Shown here piece by piece: positions 12,061-23,500 of a stretch of DNA of 64,000 nucleotides (within the stretch, counting starts at the first letter, position 1; each line of letters starts with the position of its first letter). Both the position numbers and the translations under genes were made by a program. Below the pieces are notes generated by a model. The model had not been told where the DNA came from. It was given only the letters and a program-made list of their open reading frames with translations, and did no database searches. This DNA is from Hirsutella rhossiliensis (lineage: Eukaryota > Ascomycota > Sordariomycetes > Hypocreales > Ophiocordycipitaceae). The stretch is taken from NCBI RefSeq assembly GCF_020360975.1, contig NW_025408670.1, positions 5,332,001 to 5,396,000 on the forward strand, given 5' to 3'.

Positions 12061-12382
12061 CGTATAAGTCTGCTATCTGCATCTTGCCCAGACACGTGCT
12101 TAAGTACCTTTCCAGTAGCACCTACCTAGGTAACTTGCGTGATGCTTGCATGAGCATGTAAACTTCGGCCCGACCTTGTCTCGAGTATGGTCTCCAACCT
12201 CAGGGGACTTGGTCATTATAAATATAAAGAGACACAAGACAAGTACTGTACACTCCGGGTCGGTTCCACATCATGTCTTGGCACAATCCAGTGATACTCC
12301 CCCGCTCCCTGCACCTCGGCAATTTTTCTATCCGGCCCATGTCTGATGCCGCCGCAACGTTGCCCTCCAATCTTTTCCACCA
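12061..12382. other. Transition from RIP arm to gene island; 3' flank of RSC8
   Basis: Composition returns to normal here within a few tens of bases. The segment holds a CACGTG at about 12,094, a CCTACCTAGGTA word at about 12,121-12,132 and a TACTGTAC word at about 12,243. These last two words recur in other intergenic spaces of the window. No gene is supported; the short open frames are not conserved products. The last part is presumably the 3' untranslated region of the minus-strand RSC8 gene. Confidence 0.55.
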
Positions 12383-14669
12383 TCATATCTCGTGGCTCCT
12401 CGTCTGCCCGTGGCTGCTCGACCCCGGCGCCAGCCGTTCCCCCATCGCGGGCTGGAAGCTCAGCCTCTCCGCTTCCTCCATTGCCGCATCGTGCACCATC
12501 TGCGCCCCTTGCTCGCCGCCAGCAGCTTCCGCGGCCCTCAAGTTTTCTTCAACCTGCCGCATCCGCCGCTTGAATGCCAGCCGGTCCAGGAACAGCTGTT
12601 GCCGCCCGCGCTCCAGCTCCCGCCTCTCGGCGCGCAGTGTCGACTCCATCTCGTTGAACAGCTTGAGCTTGAGTTCCAGCTTCTGCAGCGTCACGTTGGC
12701 AGCCGCTGACACCAGGCGAGTCATTTCGCGCTCCTCGTGCGACGCGAACGCGGCGGCACGCCCCCCTATCGAAGCCAGGGGAACCGATGCCAGCGTAGTC
12801 TTGCTGCTTGTCGTCGTTTCCGTGGTTGTAGTAGTTGCTACCTTCCGGGTAGTCGTCGTCTCCTGGCGCACATCCACATCCATTGAATCTGCCTTGGTCG
12901 GCTCGTCATCTTCATCCCCCCCCCCCTGGCCTCTGCGGTTGTCCTGCCCGTTGGCGTCTGACTGCTCCTTGCCCTGGTTACCATGGAGCTGCTTCTGGAG
13001 GCTCCGCTTCAGCTCGTCAGCCGACTTATGGGCTGCAGCAGCTGTGCTGGCAGGATTGGCTAAGCTGGCAAGAAACCCAACCACGGACATGACGGGATTA
13101 TCCACTGAGCTGAACGGTAACTGTCCATGCTGAGACCCGAGCATGGACAAGCCCGTGGGCGCGTTGACGGGCGCTTCCGAGCCCAGGTACTTCTCTTCAA
13201 TATCGAGCTGCAAAAATTGCAAAACACACTCCTCGCGAGTTCGGGTGCCGACATGGTCTGCGATTTCTGCCCAGTCCTCGTCAAATCGCTCGAGCCCCTC
13301 GAGAAGACGGAGGATTTCGGCGTCGGACCATGGAGCATCTCGCTCAATGCCACCTTCGTAGGCTGGATTTTCAATCTTGGTGTACATGCTTGACGTGTGG
13401 TTTGCAGGTAACCGCCCTTCAGTGAAACACAGCGGGCACACGTGATACTTGGCTTTTGAGCTCGAGTCCATCTGCGCGCTGTGGAAGTAAACACGTGTGC
13501 AGTCGCTTCCGCACTGGTGACAATTCACTTTGGCCACGGGCACCGCCGCGGCATCTTCTATGCCAGACACGCCGTTTGTGACAGGTGCCTCGCCATTTGT
13601 CTTGTTTTCCACCTTGGCAATGGGGGTTCCTTTGGCGCTGGCTTCGTATATGTTCCGACCAATCTCCAGATTCAGGTCGGCTTTGCTGGTGGCCGCCGCG
13701 TTCGCCTTCCTGTCGGTGTCGGTGTTGCTTTTCCCTTCCAACACCACAGGGTCGGCCGAGGGCTGCCAGGCTTGAAGCCCACGAGGAGTATCGCAGATGA
13801 TCTTGAAGTGCCCTGTAAAGGGGGGTCCAACGTGAGAGGGTCTTTGGTCCGCGTCCACCTGGTGGCCTGTTAGTCCATTTTAAGCACGGCTCGCCAATCT
13901 AGGCGGCGGGCCAGGTGTGCTGAAGAGAAAAGAGGTACCTGGTAGTTGATCAAACCCCATTGCTCGAGGAATGCATGCACTCTCATGATAGCACAGACGT
14001 CGCCGGCCAGGTTGCGTCGACAAGCCGTGACGGTAAGGTATTCGGCCGGGTTGAGCCGGTAGGTGTTGATCATGAAGTCGCGATAGTCTTTGTAGACAGC
14101 CGAAGTTTTGCTCCTGTTGCGACTGTTGAAAAACTCGGCCATGGCCTTCCGCTCAATGTCGTGAATGGTGTTCATGTCGAACCAGGTACTGTAGCTGGGC
14201 AGGACAATCGCGTGCGTCTGGGAGACGAGATGGTCACGCGCCGCCGACTCGACCTTTTCCTTCGATTTGGAATCTGGGCCGTCGCTGGCAAGGGCGTCTT
14301 GTACTGAGGCGGCAGGCTGTCTCGAGTCGACAGGCGCATCGCCCATCTCCTCGTCCGGTCGGACCGCCCTCTCGGCCGGGGGACCCTCTAGAGCATCGAG
14401 AGGATTGGCAGGTGCCACACTTGCGCCCGACGTGGCGGTGTCGAGTTTGATATCTGGTCCGTTCCCTTGGTCCTCCAACATCTGGACGTCTTTGGGACAA
14501 CTTTTAGTTAGCCGCAGGTGAGCGGGCATCTGGGCTGGGCACCGTGTAATTAATTACCTTGCCCATCGCCAGCACCGGAGTCAGGCTGTAGCGGCGGCTG
14601 CGCCAAGATGGGATTACCAATTGGCGACTCTCCATTGTCGGGGGAACCATAAGTCGCGGAATCCTCCAT
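12383..14669 (-). CDS. RSC8: SWIRM/SANT chromatin-remodelling subunit (SWI3/RSC8 type)
   Basis: Core scaffold subunit of SWI/SNF and RSC nucleosome-remodelling complexes, acting in the nucleus. Three exons in consistent frame give 712 aa: 14,669-14,558, 14,489-13,939 and 13,858-12,383, with introns of 68 and 80 nt. The first junction joins ...GDGQ to DVQM, the second joins INYQ to VDAD inside the conserved INYQVDxxxRP. A SWIRM domain spans about residues 134-225 (LPSYSTWFD...GLINYQV); a ZZ-like zinc finger about 333-370 (CHQCGSDC...YHVCPLC); a SANT/Myb domain about 396-445 ([21 protein letters not shown]); and a C-terminal Glu/Arg-rich coiled coil about 600-665 for dimerisation. A Thr-rich stretch separates SANT and coiled coil. 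The start ATG at 14,669 is the only one that keeps the exon-1 frame. Whether it serves SWI/SNF, RSC or both cannot be told from sequence. Confidence 0.93.
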
Positions 14670-15166
14670 GACACCTTTCGCAGCCTTCAGGACTGCAGCC
14701 GGAGGAATTGATTGTAGCGACGCGTCACGCGCCCCTTGCGGCGGCTGGTGATGTCAAGGACAAGCTAGCGAGCACTTGAGCTGATGGTTGAGCAGCAAAG
14801 GCGATAGGGCTAAGGTTGTCGGAGTTCGCTGCAGCGACAAGCCGGGAGGGTAGGTGGTGTTTTGACGCGACAAGCACGAGGGCGGACTCTCTCAGCATGA
14901 TGGAAAAAGCAGGGCGCCGCCTGCGTAAACGTCTAATTGCGTTCCGCAAGGTGACTAAACACGTGACATTTCGGCTTTGGTTGCGTTCTCAGCTAGAGAC
15001 TAAATACCCCATAGGTCACGTGCGTGCCATCCGTCTTGATGAAGGTAAGTAGGCACCAGTAATTAGAGCGCTCCCTGGCGCGGAGAACGTCTTACCTCGG
15101 GCCGCTCCCAGCCGCCAACTTCCATCTCCTGGAAATAGCCATTCGTCAGACCTGCGAGCGCCTACA
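14670..15166. promoter_or_regulatory. Divergent promoter RSC8 / ETF-alpha with two inverted GTCACGTG boxes
   Basis: This 497-bp region separates the divergent starts of RSC8 (minus) and the ETF-alpha gene (plus). It contains two CACGTG cores, at 14,960-14,965 and 15,017-15,022. With their flanks both are the octamer GTCACGTG, in opposite orientations and about 55 bp apart. GTCACGTG is the established site of basic helix-loop-helix factors of the Cbf1/USF kind. Their nearness to the ETF-alpha start (about 145-205 bp upstream) suggests control of that gene; this is inference. Confidence 0.5.
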
Positions 15167-16297
15167 ATGTTTCCTGCCGCCACAAAGTTCTTTGGACGGG
15201 TGAGCCCGCCCGTGGGCCACTGCGTGTCGGGCGCGAGTAGGAGTGCCATTGGCAGGCGGCTGTCGACGCTGGCTGTCCTGGAGCAGCGAGGCGGGCAATT
15301 GAAGCACGGGTCATTGAGGTCCTTCACAGCGGCCCAGAAGCTGGGAGGGCATGTTCACGGTTTCATTGCCGGGAGCAAGGTGACGGCTGCGGCGGAGGAG
15401 GCGGCCCATATGGATGGCGTGGAGCAGATCACCACCGTTGAGAACGAAATATACGAAAAGGTCCCTCCCTTCCCTCGTGTGCTCGCGATTGGCGGCTCCG
15501 TCGGAGTCGTTTACATGTTTCCAAGGTATTGACTTCAGGCTCAGGGACTGCCTGAAAGCTACGCGCAGCTACTCGTCGACAACATCAAGAAGGGCAACTA
15601 CACGCACGTCGTCGCTAGTCACACGGCCTTCGGCAAGAGTATCCTACCCCGAGTGGCGGCCTTGCTAGATTCGCAGCAGATCTCGGATGTCACGTCTATT
15701 GAGGATGAAAAGACGTTTGTGCGACCCATATACGCCGGCAATGCCATTGCCACGGTCGAGTCGTCGGACCCAGTAAAGATCATCACCATCCGGGGCACCG
15801 CCTTTGCGCCTGCGGCCCCTGGGTCGGGATCAGCCACTGTTGTCCCGGGCGCGGACCCGAAAGCAGAGGCGACTTCCGAATGGGTGTCCGAGGACCTCGC
15901 CAAGTCGGACCGTCCAGACCTGGCGACGGCGAGCAAAGTAGTCTCGGGCGGCCGTGGCCTCAAGTCCAAGCAAGACTTCGACAAGGTGATGCTGCCCCTT
16001 GCTGATGCCCTCGGCGCCGCGGTCGGTGCGTCACGCGCGGCCGTAGACAGCGGCTATGCCGACAACAGCCTCCAGGTTGGGCAGACGGGCAAGGTTGTGG
16101 CACCTCAACTTTACATGGCAGTGGGCATTTCAGGCGCGATTCAGCATCTGGCCGGCATGAAGGACAGCAAAGTCATTGCCGCCATCAACAAGGACGCCGA
16201 TGCGCCCATTTTCCAGGTGGCGGATGTGGGGCTGGTCGGCGATTTGTTTGAAAAGGTGCCAGAGTTGACAGGAAAAATCCGCAACTCCAAGGCGTAG
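15167..16297 (+). CDS. ETFA: Electron transfer flavoprotein subunit alpha, mitochondrial
   Basis: Alpha subunit of the mitochondrial matrix ETF. It holds the FAD that takes electrons from acyl-CoA and other dehydrogenases and passes them to ETF:ubiquinone oxidoreductase. Two exons, 15,167-15,460 and 15,545-16,297, give 348 aa, close to the family length. The first ~55 residues are Arg/Ser-rich without acidic residues until the mature part, a typical matrix presequence. The C-terminal FAD domain (about 230-345) shows [51 protein letters not shown] and [21 protein letters not shown], the ETF-alpha signature. The intron is assigned because it joins YEK to [10 protein letters not shown] as in homologues, but its donor is the weak GTCCCT; acceptor CTCAG, branch TTGAC. 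Its stop lies only 38 bp from the stop of ARH1 on the other strand. Confidence 0.94.
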
Positions 16298-16335
16298 ATG
16301 ACAGTAGGAACGCGTTAGCTTAGGCCACGGAGCCG

Positions 16336-17993
16336 TCACTTGATAACCGACAACATGTCTGCCGTGCCTGTAAATTTCTCTCGTTGTTTGCCCTTCCTCT
16401 CCCCGCGCTCCCTCTCGGCCAAGTCTATCTTGCGCCATTCATCCCAGGAAACAAAGAGGGCCGCACTAGGCCCGACCGCTTGCCTCACCGCTTCCCAGCC
16501 TCCCGCCGCGCCGACTTGATTTGAGCCGAGGAAGCGGCCGGACTGCCAATCCTGTATGACGGCATCTCCTGTCGCAAACGCATCGTGCATGGTGGTGGCG
16601 ATGACACCTGTCGGGCCCGTCTTGATCCAGCCCGCGCAGTACAAGCCGCGCAGTGGCTTGCGGGGGGTGTCACCGTGGAGAGGCGGCAATGAGCGCATCA
16701 CTCGACCGAGGCCATCGTGGTCTAACACGCCCCGCCCCTCTTCGAAGCGGATTCCGGCCTCGGCGAAGCCAGCAAGACCAACCGCCCTGTAGCCCACGGA
16801 GCGAATGACAATGTCCGACGGCAGAGTGAGGGTGTCTCCAGTGGCAGTCTCGCGCGACTGTGGATCGAACGGTGCCGCAAGGCTGGTCACGTCAAACTCG
16901 GTGCTCGCAACCGCGGGGGGCATGCCATTGCGGGCCAGGAAGCGCTTCGGGGAGAGGCAGCTGTCCAGAGACCATGACTTGGGCGTGCTGGTGGATGGTG
17001 CATGGCTCCCCTTGATCAGAACCTCCATGAGCCGTCTCGGCACCCGGGGAAGACCCCTGACATCATCTGGTATGAGGGAACGTTGAACGGGATGAAACGC
17101 CACGTTGGGAAGCTTCATGAGCTCGCGGACTTCCTTGATGGTAAAGGCAGCCTAAAAGGACGGGCCATGGTTAGCCCACAAAGATGGTGTGAATTCGACA
17201 TCAACGACCAACCTGCATTGGCCCTCTCCTCCCAACCACGCGTACTCTTCTGATTCGGCTGCTTGCAAGCTGAGCGAGGGCGTGTTCCGTAATGTCCGTC
17301 GCCCTCAGGATGTCGACGCCTGCCAACAGCATTCTGGCTAGGTCCAGGGCGACGTTGCCCTGCCCGATGATGACAGCCTCCTCGCCACGTGTGAGGTCGG
17401 GCGCCAGACCCGCCGAGTCCGGGAAGCCATTGTACCAGCCGACAAACTGACGGGCCGAGTACACGCTGCCAAGGGTCGCCTCGCCGGGGATGCCGAGCTG
17501 TCGATCCTCGGAAGCCCCGTACGCCAGCAAAATGGAATCGTAGTGGCGCATCAGGGTTTCAAGCTGCACCGTGCAGTGCTCGGCTGAGTGTCCACTGCGG
17601 CCGACGGATACATTGCCAATGAAGCGGAAGTTTGGGGATGCGGCGATCTCCTCAAACCTGCCCTGGCAATTCTGTATCGGTTGTCAGTAAGGTTGCGTGC
17701 TGGCGGTAATGAGTGCTTGCTTGCCTTACTTTGACCTCGGGGTGGTCTGGAGCAACCCCGTATCGGACCAAGCCAAAGGGAACAGGCAAGGCCTCGTACA
17801 TGTCAACCCGCGCGTCTGGACGCCGCGACATGACCCTGGATGCCGCGTAGAATCCCGCCGGGCCGGAACCGACGACGGCGAGGCGTGGCGCAGCATCTGA
17901 AGAACGAGCCAGCGGCCTGGAGCATGCGGTGGAATACTTTGGACCGCGGAACCGCCGCAGGCGACCTACCAGCGGTTTCGGCCCTGGATGCAT
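16336..17993 (-). CDS. ARH1: NADPH:adrenodoxin/ferredoxin oxidoreductase, mitochondrial
   Basis: Flavoprotein that passes electrons from NADPH to the mitochondrial ferredoxin (Yah1), feeding iron-sulfur cluster assembly and haem A synthesis. Exons 17,993-17,730, 17,671-17,213 and 17,151-16,336 give 512 aa; introns are 58 and 61 nt, both phase 0. An Arg-rich presequence (1-35) precedes the FAD-binding VVGSGPAGFYAA (about 40-51) and PVPFGLVRYGVAPDHPEVK (70-88). The NADPH site reads IIGQGNVALDLARML (about 189-203) and VVGRRGP (about 233-239). Near the C terminus YCAGWIKTGPTGVIATTMHDA is the conserved FAD contact. The segment between is shorter and more Ala/Ser-rich than in yeast, as usual in filamentous fungi. 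Convergent with the ETF-alpha gene, divergent from the next plus-strand gene. Confidence 0.94.
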
Positions 17994-18533
17994 GCTCGGT
18001 CGCGAGGAGCTGTCGGCGCTGTCATTTGCGGCTACCAGAGGCGCTCTCTAGCATGCAAAAGCGAGCGCAGCAAAGTCTCACCCAATTGAATTCACTCAAG
18101 TCGGCGTTTGCGCGCGGTCAAGTTCTGTACTGTATAGGTAAGTACCTGGGCAGGTGTCCTAGGTACCTACCTAGGTAGGTAGGTATCTAATTATCTGGTA
18201 AGGTAGAACGGGTATCGAGAGCCGAGATGACAGTCATCCCGGGCGAGCATGTACTGCACAGTACGTACTCCCCTCTCTACCTGGCTGTCTCAGATACGCC
18301 GCTGTGCTCGTCTCGGATCGTGTCGCTTGGTTGCCCCGACAACACGATGCCGCAGACAGCTCGACCTCAACACACACGCGCACACACAGCTGGCATGGCG
18401 AACCAAGTTATTTACCAGACCCTTCCAGGCCGCAACATTCCAGTCGACGGCATACCGCGTGCAATCTACTCACCACATTCGCCCAGTAATCCGTTCCGCC
18501 CAGGCTGCTAGGAGGACCCGGCAGCCCGAAGCC
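17994..18533. promoter_or_regulatory. Divergent promoter ARH1 / four-TM membrane protein gene
   Basis: About 540 bp between divergent start codons. It holds a dense run of GGTA/TACC words at about 18,143-18,188, including TACCTAGGTA twice in near-tandem, a TACTGTA at about 18,127 and GTACTGCACAGTAC at about 18,250. These palindromic words recur in other intergenic spaces here and are absent from neighbouring exons. A CA-repeat-like stretch lies at about 18,368-18,390. No gene is supported; open frames across it are chance or leader sequence. Confidence 0.45.
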
Positions 18534-20378
18534 ATGGGCACGGCGCCGCCTTTCATGTATAGCGCCGAGAGGCGCGATTCGCGATTCCCCGACGTGCCCT
18601 TCGATCCAAAAGTCGTTACTCGGGCTAGCTGGGAGCCCAAGACCAGGAAGGCTCAACCGCGCGGGCCCTTGATCTCTTTGAATCGGCACCCAGAGTAAGA
18701 GGGCCACCTCAAGCCCGTGTGCGGATTCAGGCCTCGCTGACACGGGCCTCAAGCTCACACTCAGTCGTTCCGCACCTGTCCAAACAGCCCTTGCCTCTGG
18801 GGCCTCGCGCCAAGAAATGGATCAAGAGACTGCGCCGTTTGCAGCTCGGGCTGCGAGTACTGCAGCTCAATGGCGCCTTGGGCACCCTGACTCTGATGAT
18901 TCTCATCGTCAACATTGAAGCCGTCACGGCCTGGACCCTGAGGATTGCTGTACGTCACGCCGAGCGCCCTTGGGCACGGCTGCTAACTCCATTGTCAGCC
19001 CGCCATCTCCATCATTCACACGCTCTACGCCACCTACCACCTCTCGCGCGGCGCTGCCAGTCGCACGCCTGCTTCCTCAGCCGCCTATCACGTTTTCTCA
19101 TTCGTGGCAGACCTGGGCATTGTAGGCATTTATGCCTTTGGGGCTTTCTCCGTGCACCAGAAGGCAGGCTCCTGGGCCACCCGGTTGACCAACCAACATC
19201 TCATGCATGGTTTCGTCCCGGCTGCCTACTATCTCCTGATCGGCACTGGTGCCTTGCATCTGGTCTCCCTGGCCATCTCATTGTGGCTCGGCCTCATGTT
19301 CCGGACCATCAGCCTCATGCCGCCCGATATGAACCCTCTCGAGGACCACTTGACTGCGCGACCATCCCGCAAGAGAAACAAGTCATCCATCACGACAACT
19401 AGTACCGTTGGCGACGACTCGAGATTTTCGGCTTCTCTCCATGTTCGCAACCGCCCTACTTCGAGCGACACCTCGCGGCCGCCAAGCATCCCTTTCATGC
19501 ACACACGAGCAGGGTCAAGCCAGTCGACGTCGAGCAAATCGTTGGGGCCAAACGCCCCTGACAGCCTACACCAGGCTGTCCCTGGATTCGCAGCGAGAGC
19601 ACTCACTCGCTCTGCCGGCCTGCCAACGGCTATGCCTTTCCGTCGCGCCTCCCAGTGTGGATCGTACACAGGTCTGCCAGCAGAAGACCCTGGCCAATAT
19701 GCTTCCCCAAACGCCAGCCAGGTTCGCATCGCAAAATTCACCGAGACTTGGCTGCCCACAGACTCGCTCATCTCAAGGACCAACCATCGGACTCGCAACA
19801 CAATGGTTGAGACGGACATGGGCCAGGTACGCGTAAGCCAGCTCTACTCGGCCTTGCCACAAGAGTACAACCTTGATGATTCGTCCGAGACGGAGGAGAA
19901 TGGCGAGTGGGAACCATCGACTGAGCTGTCATTGGGCAAGCTGCATCCTAACCCGCTCCGATCGCACCCAGCATTGCGCCCGCGAGGCGTCCCTACGACT
20001 GGCAAAGCGTACCTGACCGACTCCCAGAGTGCCATGGAGCTGCCGGGGCGAATCCCCTTATCCGACATGAGCGGCAACCAAAAGCAACCTAGCTTGAGCC
20101 AAGACATCGCAGATCAGCTGCATGGGCGACCAGGATCGTGGCAGCTACACCGAACAAGTTCTATCCAGGCAGAGGACAACTTCTGTTTGAAATCACCCGG
20201 CGAGCTCGTGTGCGCGACCCCTCCGCTCATGATCGGGGGCAACCGAAAGATTTCGTCCGGCAATGATTATGGATTCGAATACTCTTCCATGGCTTACGGG
20301 CGACGAAACGTTAGTGGGAAACAGGTCGAGGAAGGGCGAGCAGGCACTCGCGTTCCATTGCGAAGCTGCGCCATCTAA
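18534..20378 (+). CDS. Conserved fungal four-transmembrane protein, function unknown
   Basis: A protein family found widely in filamentous ascomycetes without assigned function. Three exons (18,534-18,694, 18,754-18,949, 18,999-20,378) give 578 aa. The first intron acceptor was chosen at CTCAAG because only it keeps the frame and restores RHPDS. The N-terminal ~55 residues hold a conserved cytosolic patch (FDPKVVTRASWEPKTRK, then GPLISLNRHPDS). Four hydrophobic segments follow at about 88-112 (LNGALGTLTLMILIVNI), 119-135 (AISIIHTLYATYHL), 145-172 (AAYHVFSFVADLGIVGIYAF) and 188-220 (AAYYLLIGTGALHLVSLAIS). The last 350 residues are a hydrophilic Ser/Pro/Arg-rich tail, likely disordered and phosphorylated. 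Location at the plasma membrane or an endomembrane is inferred from topology only. Confidence 0.85.
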
Positions 20379-20599
20379 AGCTTGGCCGTGGCCGAGATAC
20401 GCATGAACGACACCGACCCAGGATGAAAGGAGGTTGTCCAGTTAGTTGTGAAGCCTTTCATAGCCACGCCCGTGATTCGGCATTTTGGTTTCAAGTCTGT
20501 CAAGAAATCTGCCCGACTTTCAATGGAACACTTGTTGACGTCTCGACGAGACTCGCGCATTGTGAGAAGGTGATGCCTCAGGAACGTTCCTCGGCATCT
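20379..20599. other. Convergent 3' spacer between the membrane protein gene and PMS1
   Basis: A 221-bp spacer between two convergent stop codons. Nothing beyond presumed 3' untranslated sequence and polyadenylation sites is seen. The open frames covering it are continuations from the opposite strands. Confidence 0.5.
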
Positions 20600-23500
20600 C
20601 TAGTCACCTCTTGCATACGATCGCCAAGAAGCAGCGGAGCAGGCAGCCGAGTCCCCTCCCCAGCACTTCTCATCCCAGGCCTGAAGCCGACAGAGGTGTC
20701 TCATGGTGGGTCGCCCGTGTGGACAGTTCCAGGGCTTGTCCAGTTCTCCCATTTGTCGCACCAGCCCGTACATTTGGTTGAAGGTCAAGGCTTTCCCAAT
20801 CATCACGCTGCTTCGACACGCCCTCATGGCGAACATTTTCCTCACCTTGGATGGCCTGGGAACGTGGTCGGATTCGGCTGCCTCGTCTCCAAGTAGTGCA
20901 ATCAATTCTTCCAGGTCGTCGAGATTAAATGTCGTCTCGCGGCTCAGAGGCAGTGCGACAACCTCGCATCGTAAGCCCACGGGCGAACTGCAGCTTGCAT
21001 CAACAGTGACTTTGAACCCGTTGGCTTCGATGGCTGTGAGATTTCCCATCACGATTTCTTCCTCGAGTGCTGTCAGCTGAAGTTTCTTGGGATGCACGAG
21101 CCGTTGTGATTGGACAATTGTGGTGCTTTGCAGCCGCTCGAAGTTATACTTCTCGTCCGAGGCATGCTGGTCGATGATGAAAAGCTCATCATGCTGGGCC
21201 CTTCTGGATGGTGCAGCTCCAGGAGTCGCTGGCCGCACGGCGATGATAAATCCCATGTTGAATTGCCCGACTATCCGCATCGCGGTGAAATCGCTCCTCG
21301 ATATTGTGAGGGTGAGTTTTGATTCGGCATCGGATGCGCCAATGTCTTCCACTTGGTCGGTTGCGGGAGCGGCGGAGTCCCCCGTCCACCGATGAGATTC
21401 TAAATAGTCCATTCGCGACCGGATGTCCTCTTCGTCGACGAGTAATCGCTGTACTGCCTGCCAGGGCGTATTGCCCCGCCTGAGGCTGGATTCCGCTGGC
21501 TGTGCTTGTGGCGCCGTGTCATATGAGACGTCTGTAGGTCCAAGGCAGGCTTCGAAGCCGGGGTTTGGAGAAGTCGGCTGTTCAGTAGGTGCATCGAGTT
21601 CTTTGCTTGATCTGGAGGTCACATCGCTGCCTGGGGATTTCGATCCCAATGCGTGGAAGACATCGTCGTCACTTGGCCTGAAATCTTCACAGGTGCGGGT
21701 AGACGACTTTCGAAGGACGGGCCTCATCTCATTAGGACCCCCTGATGGGGGATCCTCTTCATCCAAGTCACTTGGAGGATCTGAGCCGTTTCTCTGTGGA
21801 GAAGGCTCCCTGCTCCTAGGCTCGCGGCGTTCACCCCGAAGACGGCCAGCCTCAAGAAGGAGATTGCCATCGCTTGTGGGCGACATACTGCCATCCGTCT
21901 TCAATGCGGAGCGTCTGGATGGGCCTTTGAACGGCAGCGGATGAGTGGAGCCACGATTCCCTAGCCTCAGTGGTCGAACAGCACGAACGTCGGATTCTTC
22001 CCCGAGATCGTCATTATCATCAGCCAGGCCGTGCACACTAGATGCGGTGTCGTCTGTTGTGCGCTTGGTGGCTGCCAGAGCTGTCGCAGTGTTGTCCGCT
22101 AGCCGTGAGTTGAAATCTCTCACGGGCCTCGAGTGATTCAGCGGAGCCCCCTTGGAGGCGGCGGAGACCTTTACTGACAGAGAAGCTCCCGGTGCATTCG
22201 AGACAGGTTGAGTGGGTGTATTGGCGTCGGACCCGCGCCGTGAACTCGGCCGCGATCCACTTCTACCCGAAACAGATGCCGTCGGCGATGCTGCAGCTCT
22301 TGAATCTTTTTTCAGCCATTGGCTGATCAAGTTTTGGTCGCTGCTAGGTCCGTGCCGCAGTCGGTTCAGGTCGGCGGCGGCGTCTTGTCGCGATGACTTT
22401 GTACCAGAGTCTGAATCTGAATCATCTAAAAGACCAGCCCCTGCATCGTCGCTTGGTCGAACCTTGCCTTCCTGCGTTTTTCCGGGTCTCAGTTTGGGGT
22501 TGGCGAAAGACGCTATGACCGGACGAGCCGCGCCATCATGAGGATTGGGGCCACGATTGTTACCCCCCGGCTGAGCGATGGGAACAGCACAATCGTGCGA
22601 GTCAAACATAGTCGCCAGAGAGGCACGGAGAGTATCAAGAAGTCGGCCTTGGTCGTGCAGGAGGATGCTGCGTTTGTCTGGGCTGACATTCACATCGTAC
22701 ATCTGAGTGTCCAGCCGGACATCGGCGAATATGAAGGGCGACTGTGAATGATTGAATGATCTGTAGACCTCGTTAAATGTCTTGGCAAATTGCGGAAGTC
22801 CACATGGCCTCCCGTTGACGAAGAACATCTGCCTGTCTGGCGTCTGCCGACCGTCTCCAGGGGACGGCCGTGAGATGTGGCCGACAACGCGAACCTTGTT
22901 GGAATCGGTACCAGGGCCAGCCGTGGCTTCGGGATTGACAGTTGTCGTCGTGGGCTGGATTTCCAGATCCAAGTCCAATGAAACCAGGGCAGACATGGTC
23001 TTGGCACCAAAGATATTGATGATGTTCTCTCGGGTGGTAGGATTGCCTCGGGTTGAAAACAAAGCGACCCGTTTTCCCTTTGTAGGTTGCTGCGAGACGG
23101 AAAGCTTGACATTTGTCTGAATGCAAGCATACTGGCTAAGGAGAGCGACCACCTTTTGCCACTCTCTCTTGATGTTGCGCTCGAGCTCACGGCGGCGCAC
23201 AGGAAGATTGTGGAAAAGACCCTCTATCGAGACGATGGTGCCCCTCTGAGTGGCGGCGATGACGATGTTCCGAAGTTGTCCGGAGGGTTCGAAACTGAGT
23301 CTGGATCCCTTGGGCACGTCGGCCTGGACGCACGTCGTGACGGTCAGGTTAGAGAGGGCGCATAAGGAGGAGAGGGCCTCGCCGCGGAAGCCAAAGGTCT
23401 GCAACGAGGCTATGTCGGCGAATGAGGACAATTTGGAGGTGTGGTGCTTGAGAGCCACGAACGGGTAGTTGGCAGGGGAAATGCCAGAGCCGTTGTCCTG

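Noticed and set aside
12273..13133. A 286-codon plus-strand open frame
   Set aside because: It runs antisense to RSC8, has low-complexity Ser/Cys/Arg composition and no domain; the minus-strand SWIRM/SANT protein explains it.
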